This document shows, piece after piece, positions 33,607 through 41,566 of a DNA stretch of 64,000 bases. The notes under the pieces were generated by a model. That model did not search any database, was not told the origin of the DNA, and saw only the letters and a program-made list of their open reading frames with translations. This DNA is from Thermoplasmata archaeon. GTDB taxonomy: Archaea; Thermoplasmatota; Thermoplasmata; Halarchaeoplasmatales; Halarchaeoplasmataceae. The stretch's first letter is position 1; every line of letters begins with the position of its first letter. The stretch lies in NCBI GenBank assembly GCA_003552585.1, contig PUNK01000024.1:1-64000 (forward strand). The letters run 5' to 3'. Position numbers and translations under genes: made by a program.

Positions 33607-34431
33607 ATGGATAAACTAAAAATCCTGTTGCTCCTGATCCTCATCCTCACCTTGGCAGCCTCCGGATGTCTGGAAGACGAGCTCCCTGAGCCCGGAGATA
33701 CTCCCGAAGGAACTTTTCACGAGTACGTGGCCAGGGTTAACGATAGAGACGGAGAAGGAGCACTGCGGTGGACCACAGCTTCCTTCATGGAAGGAACGAT
33801 TTTTGAGGAAGAGAACGAAGAGTTCGTGAAGGCAGTAGATAATGGATACATGAGTATCGTCGATTATGAGATATTAGACGTGGTTCATGAAGAGGACATG
33901 ACGAGAGATGAAAGCATAAAGGCCCAGGATGTTGCAGATCATGTTGAAGAATATGGGAACGTTTCGGTACAGGAAACTTCGATACTGGAAGTGGGTATAG
34001 AAGTCATGTTCGATTTCCCAGATATGGATGAACCGAAGGGTGATGCAGGCATAACCCTGACCACCGCTTTAAAAATAGAAAACATTTGGTATCTTTCCGA
34101 GCTGAAGCTTCAACACGCTTATTTTGAAGAGATAGATGGTTCTCTTAGTGTGGACGAACTCGAGGATCATCAGGTTGAATTAGGTCTGATGCTGAACAAT
34201 CCTTCGTCGGTCAACGAGGGAGATATAATAATACGAGTGTTCGACCAGCATGATCATGAAATGGATCCCGAAGAATTTGATATCCGGTGGTATAATCCAG
34301 ATGTCAGCTACATGGTTACTACCGGTTCTTCTTTGGAGTTGACCTTCGACGATGTGGATAGTTTGGCAGGGTTCTATGTTGTGATGGAAGTCGAAGGTTA
34401 CGAAGGCCGGATTTCAAAAACACTTGGTTAA
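33607..34431 (+). CDS. Lipoprotein with NTF2-like region and pilin-like C-terminal domain
   Basis: 274 residues. A hydrophobic signal ends in the lipobox LAASGC, so the mature protein is lipid-anchored through Cys21 or an equivalent residue. Residues about 35-170 (GTFHEYVARVNDRDGEGALRW onward) look like an NTF2/DUF4878-type fold. The last ~90 residues copy the pilin beta domain: LNNPSSVN, IRVFDQHDHE, IRWYNPDV and VEGYEGRISKTL align with LNPSSVN, VRLYDVNDE, LRWTRLE and ASGYSGSLTREL of the pilins just upstream. It is probably a surface protein that docks onto or ends the pilus. The lipid anchor is inferred from motif. Confidence 0.75.
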   Translation: MDKLKILLLLILILTLAASGCLEDELPEPGDTPEGTFHEYVARVNDRDGEGALRWTTASFMEGTIFEEENEEFVKAVDNGYMSIVDYEILDVVHEEDMTRDESIKAQDVADHVEEYGNVSVQETSILEVGIEVMFDFPDMDEPKGDAGITLTTALKIENIWYLSELKLQHAYFEEIDGSLSVDELEDHQVELGLMLNNPSSVNEGDIIIRVFDQHDHEMDPEEFDIRWYNPDVSYMVTTGSSLELTFDDVDSLAGFYVVMEVEGYEGRISKTLG

Positions 34432-34506
34432 TTCTATCGAAGAAACATCGTTAAAAAATTTTCAAAAGTCTTTAATATGTCCTTTCCAATGCTTTTCCGT
34501 GATTTT

Positions 34507-34770
34507 ATGAGTGCAAAGAGGAGTTCAAAGGCGAAAGGCGAGAGGATAAGGGACAGGGCGAGCAAAAAAGAAGATAAGGCAAAGATGTTGAAACAGCAGG
34601 CAAAATACGAGAAGAAAGCAGCGAGACAGGAAAAGAAGATAGCTTCTTACCAGGACAAGATCAGAAATTACAAAGATAAGATCAAAAAATATCAGCAGAA
34701 AATCAAGGATGCGAAGAAACAGGAAAGGGAATACTTAAAAAAAGCCAGAGAGGCAAAACCAAGTAAATAA
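34507..34770 (+). CDS. Lys-rich coiled-coil small protein 1
   Basis: About 87 residues from ATG 34507; an earlier ATG at 34477 overlaps the TATA-like TTTAATATG and is unlikely to be used. Almost all helix-forming, with heptad-like repeats (KKIASYQDKIRNYKDKIKKYQQKIKDAKKQ) and high Lys content, no membrane segment. A paralogue follows at 34982. Possible nucleic-acid or filament-associated protein; no family recognised. Confidence 0.6.
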   Translation: MSAKRSSKAKGERIRDRASKKEDKAKMLKQQAKYEKKAARQEKKIASYQDKIRNYKDKIKKYQQKIKDAKKQEREYLKKAREAKPSK

Positions 34771-34981
34771 TACTCTCCTTTCTTATATTTTCCAACATAA
34801 GTAGATTCAATCTGATAGAAAACCTTCATCATGGGAGAGTGATGAAGGGGGTCATGGAAGTTTTTTCAGGCGTTATCTTGATCCAAATATCTAAATCATC
34901 ATGTATAACGGTTATCTACAGTGCCTCGTTCTCAAAATCTTTTTATATCTTATGCACTATCTTGGTAGATAGGTGTATATA

Positions 34982-35218
34982 ATGTCAGAAAAGAGTAATA
35001 AGATGAAAGAGGGTGCTAAACGAAAATCAGACGCTGCCAAAGATTTGCAGAAAGAGGCAAAGTACGAGAAGAAGGCGGCCAAAGAGGAACAGAAGATAGA
35101 CAAGTACCATAAAAAAATAGAGGATCTTAAAGAAAAAATCGAAGAATACAAGACAAAAGTAGAGGAATCAAAAAAAAGAAAAAGTGAATACCTCAAAAAG
35201 GCTGGAAGAACGAGTTAA
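34982..35218 (+). CDS. Lys-rich coiled-coil small protein 2
   Basis: 78 residues from ATG 34982, about 30 bases after TTTTTATATC (near 34941). It shares KYEKKAAKEEQKI, the helix of K-I/K-D repeats and the ending EYLKKA with the protein at 34507, so the pair is a tandem duplication with separate promoters. About 210 bp of AT-rich sequence without a gene lies between them. Confidence 0.6.
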   Translation: MSEKSNKMKEGAKRKSDAAKDLQKEAKYEKKAAKEEQKIDKYHKKIEDLKEKIEEYKTKVEESKKRKSEYLKKAGRTS

Positions 35219-35267
35219 ATAGTTTCAAGCCGGCCGTCTAACTTACTTTCAATCAAGTTGAGGTAGG

Positions 35268-36530
35268 CTAACCATTCATCTTTTTTATCAGGTCTTTTGC
35301 ATAGTCAACCCTGATCTTTCCATCGGAGATCATCTTATCGGCGACCTTTTCAATCAGATCTCCAGAGGCACCGGCTGAAACGGCCATGTTTTTTGCGTGC
35401 AACTTCATATGCCCTTTCTGGATACCTTCTGACGCTAGAGCTCTCAATGCGGCAAAGTTCTGAGCTAATCCAACACTCGCAAGCACCATACCCAGCTCAC
35501 TAGAACTCTCAACTCCCAGTATGTTCAAAGCGGTTTTTGCCACAGGATGTAAAGATGTTGCCCCTCCTATGGTCCCTACAGCCACCGGTATCTCTATGCT
35601 TCCCACCAGATCTCCTTTCGAATCACGTTCCCATCTGGTGAGTGGAGCATATCCTCCACCGGTTGCAGCATATGAGTGTGCTCCCGCTTCCACCGCCCTG
35701 GTGTCGTTACCCGTGGCAGTGACCACGGCTGTAACTCCGTTCATTATCCCTTTGTTGTGAGTGGCACATCGGTAGGGATCAACCCTCGCGAATTCATAGG
35801 CCTGGATGATACCTTCGATAGTTTCTTCACCAAGGGTATCCGAGCTGAAGGCTACTCTAGCCCTCGCCAGTCGTCTATCAGCCATGTTTGAGAGTATCCT
35901 CAAGTAGGATCTCCCTCCAGTTATATCCTCTATGCGTGGTGCGAGCGCCTCGACCATGGTGTTGACTGCATTGGCCCCCATAGCGTCTCGACAGTCCACA
36001 AGGAGATGCACTATAAGATATGGTCCGAAGGAACTTTCCAGCACCCTCCCCTCCAAACCGACGACACCTCCACCGTGCTCCACGAGTACAGGGTCCTGCT
36101 CGTTAGCCAGTTCTATAAGTTCAGAGGTATGTTCGAGCAGTTCTACCCTGGCCCCGTGAGGGTTCGATAGCCCCGTGATCTGTATCTGCCCGATCATCAC
36201 CGGTTCAGTAGTAGATGCTGAAAAACCACCGCCCTCCCTTGCCAATTTTGCTGCATAGGAGGCAGCGGCGACCACTGAGGACTCCTCTATCACCATCGGT
36301 ATTAGATAGTCCTCACCATTAATCATGAAATTGGTGGCTATGCCTACAGGCAACTCATAAGTACCTACAACATTCTCTATCATCATGTCAGCATCTTGGT
36401 TACTCAATCCCTTCTTCAAAAGGGAAGATATCTCTTCATCGGACAGGTCACATTCGGATCTGATGATCTCTAACCTTTCTTCAAGTTCTTTTCTATGAAA
36501 TCCGGATAATCTTGAATTTTTGACAGACAT
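35268..36530 (-). CDS. hmgA: 3-hydroxy-3-methylglutaryl-CoA reductase, class II
   Basis: 420 residues without membrane segments. ENVVGTYELPVGIATNF (substrate Glu), DCRDAMGANAVNTM, NKGIMNGVTAVVTATGNDTRAVEAGAHSYAA and a C-terminal HMKLHAKN (catalytic His) match the class II enzymes (Pseudomonas mevalonii/Thermoplasma/Archaeoglobus type) rather than the class I enzyme of most archaea. It makes mevalonate for isoprenoid ether lipids. Class II type is a useful lineage marker. Confidence 0.92.
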   Translation of the reverse strand: MSVKNSRLSGFHRKELEERLEIIRSECDLSDEEISSLLKKGLSNQDADMMIENVVGTYELPVGIATNFMINGEDYLIPMVIEESSVVAAASYAAKLAREGGGFSASTTEPVMIGQIQITGLSNPHGARVELLEHTSELIELANEQDPVLVEHGGGVVGLEGRVLESSFGPYLIVHLLVDCRDAMGANAVNTMVEALAPRIEDITGGRSYLRILSNMADRRLARARVAFSSDTLGEETIEGIIQAYEFARVDPYRCATHNKGIMNGVTAVVTATGNDTRAVEAGAHSYAATGGGYAPLTRWERDSKGDLVGSIEIPVAVGTIGGATSLHPVAKTALNILGVESSSELGMVLASVGLAQNFAALRALASEGIQKGHMKLHAKNMAVSAGASGDLIEKVADKMISDGKIRVDYAKDLIKKMNG

Positions 36531-36625
36531 GATATCATCTTCAAATATAGGCTAGTTATATATTACGATTCGCATCACCAAAACATTTATCAACGTTCCC
36601 TATTTCCCTAAACAGAGTGGATATA

Positions 36626-37333
36626 ATGATTAGGGAATGTGAAGCTCACGGGTATTACCGTAATGAAACGTGTCCCGAGTGCGGTGAGCGTGGGAAGTTT
36701 ATAATGAGTGAGGAAGAGATGAAGAACCTGGGGAAGACGACAGCGGGGATCTTGAGACACTTTCCAGACAAGTACGGACTTGATATGGATGATCGCGGCT
36801 GGGTTGATCTAGAGCATTACATCAAGGCACTGAGAAACCGCCAAAAGAGGTTCCACTGGTTAAGGAGATATCACATGGAAGCTCTGGTAGCAACGGATCC
36901 CAAGGGAAGGTACCAGGTAGAGGAGGGTTACATAAGAGCTACCTATGCACATTCAGTCGAAGTGGAACTCGATCACCCGACTGAAGGTATTCCGGATATA
37001 CTTTACTTTCCAACTACTGAAAAAGAGAGCGAACTTCTTCTTGAAGGCGGTATCAAAGCCTCCGACAGAACATATGTACACCTTAGCGAGACCTATGAAT
37101 CAGCTGTAGGTGCGGGGGTCGTAAGAACTGAAAATCCAGTTATCCTTGAAGTCGATGCATCCTCAGCTCTTGAAGATGGGGAAAACATAATGAAAGCAGG
37201 AATCAGTGTTTACATCGCAAAGGAAGTGAAACCAGAATATCTCACCTTAAGTGAAAAACAGCCAGACGAAGAAGAGATAGCGGGGTATACTGAGGAAACC
37301 AAAAAGCGAGAAGACAGAGCTAAGCGGGGTTGA
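36626..37333 (+). CDS. kptA: RNA 2'-phosphotransferase (Tpt1/KptA)
   Basis: About 235 residues from ATG 36626 (GTG 36617 is possible). An N-terminal zinc-ribbon-like CPECGERGKF precedes the KptA body: TTAGILRHFPDKYGLDMDDRGWV, IRATYAHSVEVEL, LYFPTTEKESELLLEGGI and VHLSETYESA. The family removes a splice-junction 2'-phosphate with NAD+. Archaeal tRNA splicing does not leave that phosphate, so the real substrate is unknown. Overlaps the convergent lsm gene by 14 bases. Confidence 0.9.
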   Translation: MIRECEAHGYYRNETCPECGERGKFIMSEEEMKNLGKTTAGILRHFPDKYGLDMDDRGWVDLEHYIKALRNRQKRFHWLRRYHMEALVATDPKGRYQVEEGYIRATYAHSVEVELDHPTEGIPDILYFPTTEKESELLLEGGIKASDRTYVHLSETYESAVGAGVVRTENPVILEVDASSALEDGENIMKAGISVYIAKEVKPEYLTLSEKQPDEEEIAGYTEETKKREDRAKRG

Positions 37334-37535
37334 TGCTGACCACGTTATTTCCTCTCAATACTATAGTTCCAATCCTTCTCCGTCTTTCTTCCGTTTGTTC
37401 AGTAGTATCGTCGAGGACGAGGTTCATGTAATCGTCATATCCTCTCAATACACCACTCAATACCCTTCCATCTTTCAATAATAATTCTATCCTTTCACCA
37501 AGGGAGTCGTTTAGGAACTTTGTAGGTTTGGTCAT
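37320..37535 (-). CDS. Sm-like archaeal protein (Lsm)
   Basis: 71 residues, typical of Lsm. Sm1 motif region LKDGRVLSGVLRGYDDYMNLVLDD and Sm2 IVLRGNNVVSI (RG-N pattern) are clear. It forms a heptameric ring that binds U-rich RNA. Upstream on its strand lies the TPR gene; downstream it runs into kptA convergently. Archaeal lsm genes often neighbour rpl37e, which is absent here. Confidence 0.93.
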   Translation of the reverse strand: MTKPTKFLNDSLGERIELLLKDGRVLSGVLRGYDDYMNLVLDDTTEQTEERRRRIGTIVLRGNNVVSINPA

Positions 37536-37550
37536 ATTACCCGCATTGAA

Positions 37551-38852
37551 TCAACTTTGTTTTAAAAGTTTTGTTACTTCCTCTAAGTCTTCCTCCACAT
37601 TCTCTCTTCTATCGTCCAATCCTAACCTGCTGTAGATTTCCAATGCTCTCTCCATATGCTGATTTGCCTTTTCAAACTCCTTCAATTCCTTTTCAGCCTT
37701 CCCTAGCTCGTGAAAAGCATCGGCTAGATATCTAGGGATACCGAGATCCTCTAATTTTTCTATACCCTTTTTCAAATGCCTTGCAGCTTTTTCATACTCT
37801 CCTTTCTCGACGAAGAGCTGTCCGTACTTTATCTGTGCCCCTGCTTCACCGAAGGGGTCCTGCTGCTCCTTCAACATCTCGATAGACCTGAGCAGGGCTT
37901 CCTCAGCAGATTCGTAATCCCCCATATAGATGAATGACTCTCCGAGGTTAAATAGCGACCATGCTTCCATGTTTGGAAAGCGGTGTTCAGCAGCCATCTC
38001 TCTGCTCTGCTGGTAGTACTCAGAAGCTTTTTCCCAATCTTTTTTCAGGGAGTAAACTACGCCGGTGTTCATCCTGAGAACAGTTCTTTTATAGTGCTTA
38101 TCGGATTTATCAAATATCTCATCCGCTTTTTCATAAAACTTGATACTCTTGTCATATTTTTCCATCTCACCGTAGAGGTCACCAAGGCTTGAGTAGCAAA
38201 CAGCCAATGCATTCTTATCGTTCATTTCTTCGTATAGGGCGAGTGCTTTTTTAAAGTAATTTTCAGCGTGTTCAAATTTTCCACGTCTCCATGAAATTAT
38301 ACCCTTCTTATCGAACAGATCACCGATCTTACCTCGGAACTTTTCTCTCTCAGACAAATCGAATGCCTTGTTGATCCATGTTTCAGCATCATCCAACTCT
38401 CCTATCTCCAGATGGCAGTGGCCTATGTTGATCATACCCTCCAAAATAAGTTCTTCTTTTTCTACCTCCTCAGCAAGCTTTAAGGCCTTATTGTAGTGTT
38501 TCCAACTCTCATCCATATTTCCGAGTGAGAGGGTCACATCACCCAGTTCGTGAAGAAGTTTGCACTTCTTGATGATTTCTACAAAACCCTCTTTTTGGGT
38601 TTTAACGTTGCTGAGTTGATTCAAAAGACTATAACGGCGGATACTGTTCTTGACTTTTTCAGCTTTACTTACTCCCATGAAGTACCTTACCGCTTCGAAA
38701 ACGTTATCGGATAAAGTATCCAAGTTTTCGTATCCTAGCTCAGATGGTGGGACCCCTAGGTCCCAGCATTGCTTTTCATAAATGCTTTCACCTAGATCAC
38801 CCAATTCTTTTCGCAAGGTCTCCCTGACCTTGTGACTGACCTCCTTTACCAT
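37551..38852 (-). CDS. Tetratricopeptide repeat protein
   Basis: 433 residues. After about 75 N-terminal residues the protein is made of roughly nine TPR units (patterns such as ALKLAEEVEKEELILEGMIN, YYQQSREMAAEHRFPNMEAW), each with the A-x-x-x-G/L-x-x-L spacing. No signal, membrane or enzymatic domain. A protein-interaction scaffold; partners unknown. About 15 bp upstream of the lsm start on the same strand, so the two may share a transcript. Confidence 0.85.
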   Translation of the reverse strand: MVKEVSHKVRETLRKELGDLGESIYEKQCWDLGVPPSELGYENLDTLSDNVFEAVRYFMGVSKAEKVKNSIRRYSLLNQLSNVKTQKEGFVEIIKKCKLLHELGDVTLSLGNMDESWKHYNKALKLAEEVEKEELILEGMINIGHCHLEIGELDDAETWINKAFDLSEREKFRGKIGDLFDKKGIISWRRGKFEHAENYFKKALALYEEMNDKNALAVCYSSLGDLYGEMEKYDKSIKFYEKADEIFDKSDKHYKRTVLRMNTGVVYSLKKDWEKASEYYQQSREMAAEHRFPNMEAWSLFNLGESFIYMGDYESAEEALLRSIEMLKEQQDPFGEAGAQIKYGQLFVEKGEYEKAARHLKKGIEKLEDLGIPRYLADAFHELGKAEKELKEFEKANQHMERALEIYSRLGLDDRRENVEEDLEEVTKLLKQS

Positions 38853-38903
38853 GACAAATCGATGTGAGATTGTTTTTAATTATAATAAATTTACTGTAAT
38901 CCA

Positions 38904-39794
38904 TCATAGAGCTTTTTTGTTAATGATGTATTCCGCCAGTAGAAGTGGGACCGCTATCCAAATCACTAGTAATGCTAGTAACCCCCAGGTCTGGTAGAAT
39001 TCGGGATGTTCCGCAGCCCTTGTCCCTCCCAGTTCGATGGCCATGTAGTCCCGTAAAGCGGTAAGATTGGTAGCTAATAGGGAGTACCACACCACCACAG
39101 GATTAATGAGTTGAAGCGCGAAGTACCATGTCGGAGTGGGCTTGTCGGTTGTTAGTGCATCCCATCCAAAGCTTAGTTCGGCTACAAAGTACATCAAGAA
39201 CAACCACAGTATGTTGAAAAGGAAGAAAAAGAAGACCGAACCGGCCATTGAAGAATTGTTGCTGGTAAAATAGGTGGAGCACAATAGAGAGAGAGATAGG
39301 AAAACTCCTCCCATCAGCACGGAAGAGAGGATGAAAAGGTAGTACTCGCTCCATATCATGTGCTCAACCGTGAACGCGATGACCACACCTCCTACTGCAA
39401 GTCCTCCTGCCACGCAGAGGGAAAGAACCGCCCACAATCCTAAAAATTTTCCACCTATAACCTCGCCCCTATCTAGAGGGTAGGACATCAATAGTTCCAA
39501 GGAACCGTCCTCCCTTTCCTGTACAACCGCTCCGAAACCTAGTACTATTCCAAGGACAGCCCCCATGTACTCCATATAGGCCACAAGATAGACGATGGTC
39601 TGCTCGTACCCTCCCCAGTCACCGTTTCCCACTGCCGCACCGAAGTAGGAAACGAACACCGATAATAGTACGAATATGGAAAAGATCGCTATGACCCATC
39701 CGTTTCTTAGACAGGCCTTCACCTCCTTTTGTGCTATATTGATCATCCGAGACCACATATCTTTTGAAAAAAGCCCTTTAAGATAGTCAATCAT
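38904..39794 (-). CDS. ABC-2 type transporter permease
   Basis: 296 residues with six membrane helices and the ABC-2 signature QEREDGSLELLMSYPLDRGEVIGGKF after helix 2. It pairs with the ATPase whose stop overlaps its start by four bases. This family (NosY/gliding-type) exports unknown substrates or works in membrane organisation. Confidence 0.88.
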   Translation of the reverse strand: MIDYLKGLFSKDMWSRMINIAQKEVKACLRNGWVIAIFSIFVLLSVFVSYFGAAVGNGDWGGYEQTIVYLVAYMEYMGAVLGIVLGFGAVVQEREDGSLELLMSYPLDRGEVIGGKFLGLWAVLSLCVAGGLAVGGVVIAFTVEHMIWSEYYLFILSSVLMGGVFLSLSLLCSTYFTSNNSSMAGSVFFFFLFNILWLFLMYFVAELSFGWDALTTDKPTPTWYFALQLINPVVVWYSLLATNLTALRDYMAIELGGTRAAEHPEFYQTWGLLALLVIWIAVPLLLAEYIINKKAL

Positions 39795-40690
39795 CTCGCT
39801 CCCTCCGTCAGTTTAACGAATACCTCTTCGAGGTCAGGTTCGTGTACATTTAGATCACGGACATCTATCCCCTCATCGATCAACATCTTGATTATCCCGA
39901 TCTTGTCACTACCTTTACCGTAGGTAATCAATTTGCCATGGAGAATCCTTGACCTGCGGGCTTCTTCAGTTTCTTTCAGTAACTCTAGCGCTTTTTTCTT
40001 CGGATATGCGTCTAGTATCAAGCGGTCCTCGAGTTCAAGGTCATTTACCAGCGAATCAACTTTATCCTCGACCAGCATCCCTCCGTCGCTTATTATACCT
40101 ACCCTGTCACACACCTCCTGAGCCTCTTCAAGGACATGGCTGGAGAGTAGTATTGTAACTCCCTTTTTCTTCAGATCTTTGATCTTTTCCTTAACCCATT
40201 TTCTGACGTTGGGATCTAGACCGGAGGTGGGCTCGTCCAAAACCAATAGCCTTGGTTTACCAATAGATGCCTGAGCCAATCCCAGCCTTTGCAGTTGACC
40301 TCGAGAAAGGTTCTTCACTAACTGTCCTTTGAACCGCTCAAGCTTGAACTCGGTTATGACTCTGATACACTCTTTTTCAGCTAAGCCTTTGATCCTGCAA
40401 AAGAATCTGATATTCTCTTCAACTGTCATCCTACCATATAATGACACCTTTTCAGGCAGATAACCGATCTTCGATCTGCTGCTGCGTGTTAGATCCTCTC
40501 CAAAGACTTTCACCTCACCTTCGTCACCTTCTAGCAGACCCATTATCACTCTCAAGGTCGTGGTCTTACCGGCACCATTTGGCCCAAGAAAACCGTATAT
40601 TTCTCCCTCCTTCACCTCCATGTCAACCCCGCCTAGGGCAACTATTGGTCCGAAAGTCTTTTTGAGATTCTTAACCTCTACGGCATTCAT
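39791..40690 (-). CDS. ABC transporter ATP-binding protein
   Basis: About 299 residues from ATG 40690; a TTG at 40708 is the other option. It has Walker A GPNGAGKTT, Q-loop region LPEKVSLYGRM, signature LSRGQLQRLGLAQA, Walker B LLVLDEPTSGLDP and the H-loop SSHVLEEAQ, with a C-terminal ~80-residue domain as in ABC-2 exporters. Forms a two-gene unit with the downstream permease. Confidence 0.93.
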   Translation of the reverse strand: MNAVEVKNLKKTFGPIVALGGVDMEVKEGEIYGFLGPNGAGKTTTLRVIMGLLEGDEGEVKVFGEDLTRSSRSKIGYLPEKVSLYGRMTVEENIRFFCRIKGLAEKECIRVITEFKLERFKGQLVKNLSRGQLQRLGLAQASIGKPRLLVLDEPTSGLDPNVRKWVKEKIKDLKKKGVTILLSSHVLEEAQEVCDRVGIISDGGMLVEDKVDSLVNDLELEDRLILDAYPKKKALELLKETEEARRSRILHGKLITYGKGSDKIGIIKMLIDEGIDVRDLNVHEPDLEEVFVKLTEGAR

Positions 40691-40712
40691 CGATAACCAT
40701 ATAATCAAGGCA

Positions 40713-41513
40713 CTAATAATTATTTTTGATATTCAACCATACTGAGTGGTTTACAGGTCTTTCCCCCCTCCCCACACCAGATCCCATCTTTATAGCATCC
40801 TCTACGAATCTTCGTGAAATCGTCACGGCCTCTCTCATATCTTTGCCCAGGGCAAGCAAGGCGGTTATCGCTGCAGAATACGTGCATCCACTCCCGTGCT
40901 TGTTTCCTTCAAATTCCTCTCCTTTTAACAATTTCACTTCCTTTCCATCGTGGAACACGTCTATGACCTTTTCATCGAATTCACCACCCTTTACCACGAC
41001 GCTCCGTGCACCTTCATCTATCAACAATTCAGCAGAGTGGACCATATCTTCTATTTTACGTATTCTAATACCTGTCAACACTTCCACTTCTCTGATGTTA
41101 GGGGTCAAGAGTTTGGCACGAGGCACTAGTTCTGACGAGTATAGATCGACTGCATCCTGTTTCAACAGCATATCGCCTCCCTTGGTCACCATGACCGGAT
41201 CGACAACAGGCTCCAGAAAGAACTCGTCTACTCTCTTCACTACCTCCCTTATTATGCCTCTGTTTGAGAGCATACCGGTTTTTACAGCATCTGTACCTAT
41301 ATCAGTGAGCACCGCTTCGATCTGAAGTCCTACCATCTCTGGTGGTATGTCTTGTATGCCTAGAACACTCCTGGTATTCTGGGCGGTTATCGACGTTATT
41401 ACGGAACTACCGTAAACCCCGAAAGCGGTGAAGGTTTTCAAGTCAGCCTGCAGCCCAGCACCTCCTCCAGAGTCTGAACCTGCTATGGTCATAGCCCTGG
41501 CAGTATTTTTCAT
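40713..41513 (-). CDS. thiD: Hydroxymethylpyrimidine/phosphomethylpyrimidine kinase
   Basis: 266 residues, ribokinase fold: [20 protein letters not shown] at the N-terminus, [26 protein letters not shown] and the ATP site [11 protein letters not shown]. It phosphorylates HMP twice for thiamine synthesis. No ThiE-type or ThiN domain is fused, unlike many archaeal ThiD proteins. The thiazole enzyme Thi4 is elsewhere in the window (58188). Confidence 0.93.
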   Translation of the reverse strand: MKNTARAMTIAGSDSGGGAGLQADLKTFTAFGVYGSSVITSITAQNTRSVLGIQDIPPEMVGLQIEAVLTDIGTDAVKTGMLSNRGIIREVVKRVDEFFLEPVVDPVMVTKGGDMLLKQDAVDLYSSELVPRAKLLTPNIREVEVLTGIRIRKIEDMVHSAELLIDEGARSVVVKGGEFDEKVIDVFHDGKEVKLLKGEEFEGNKHGSGCTYSAAITALLALGKDMREAVTISRRFVEDAIKMGSGVGRGERPVNHSVWLNIKNNY

Positions 41514-41566
41514 AATTTGAAATACGATATGTTGGATATTAAATCTATTGAAATAGGTTTTTTATC

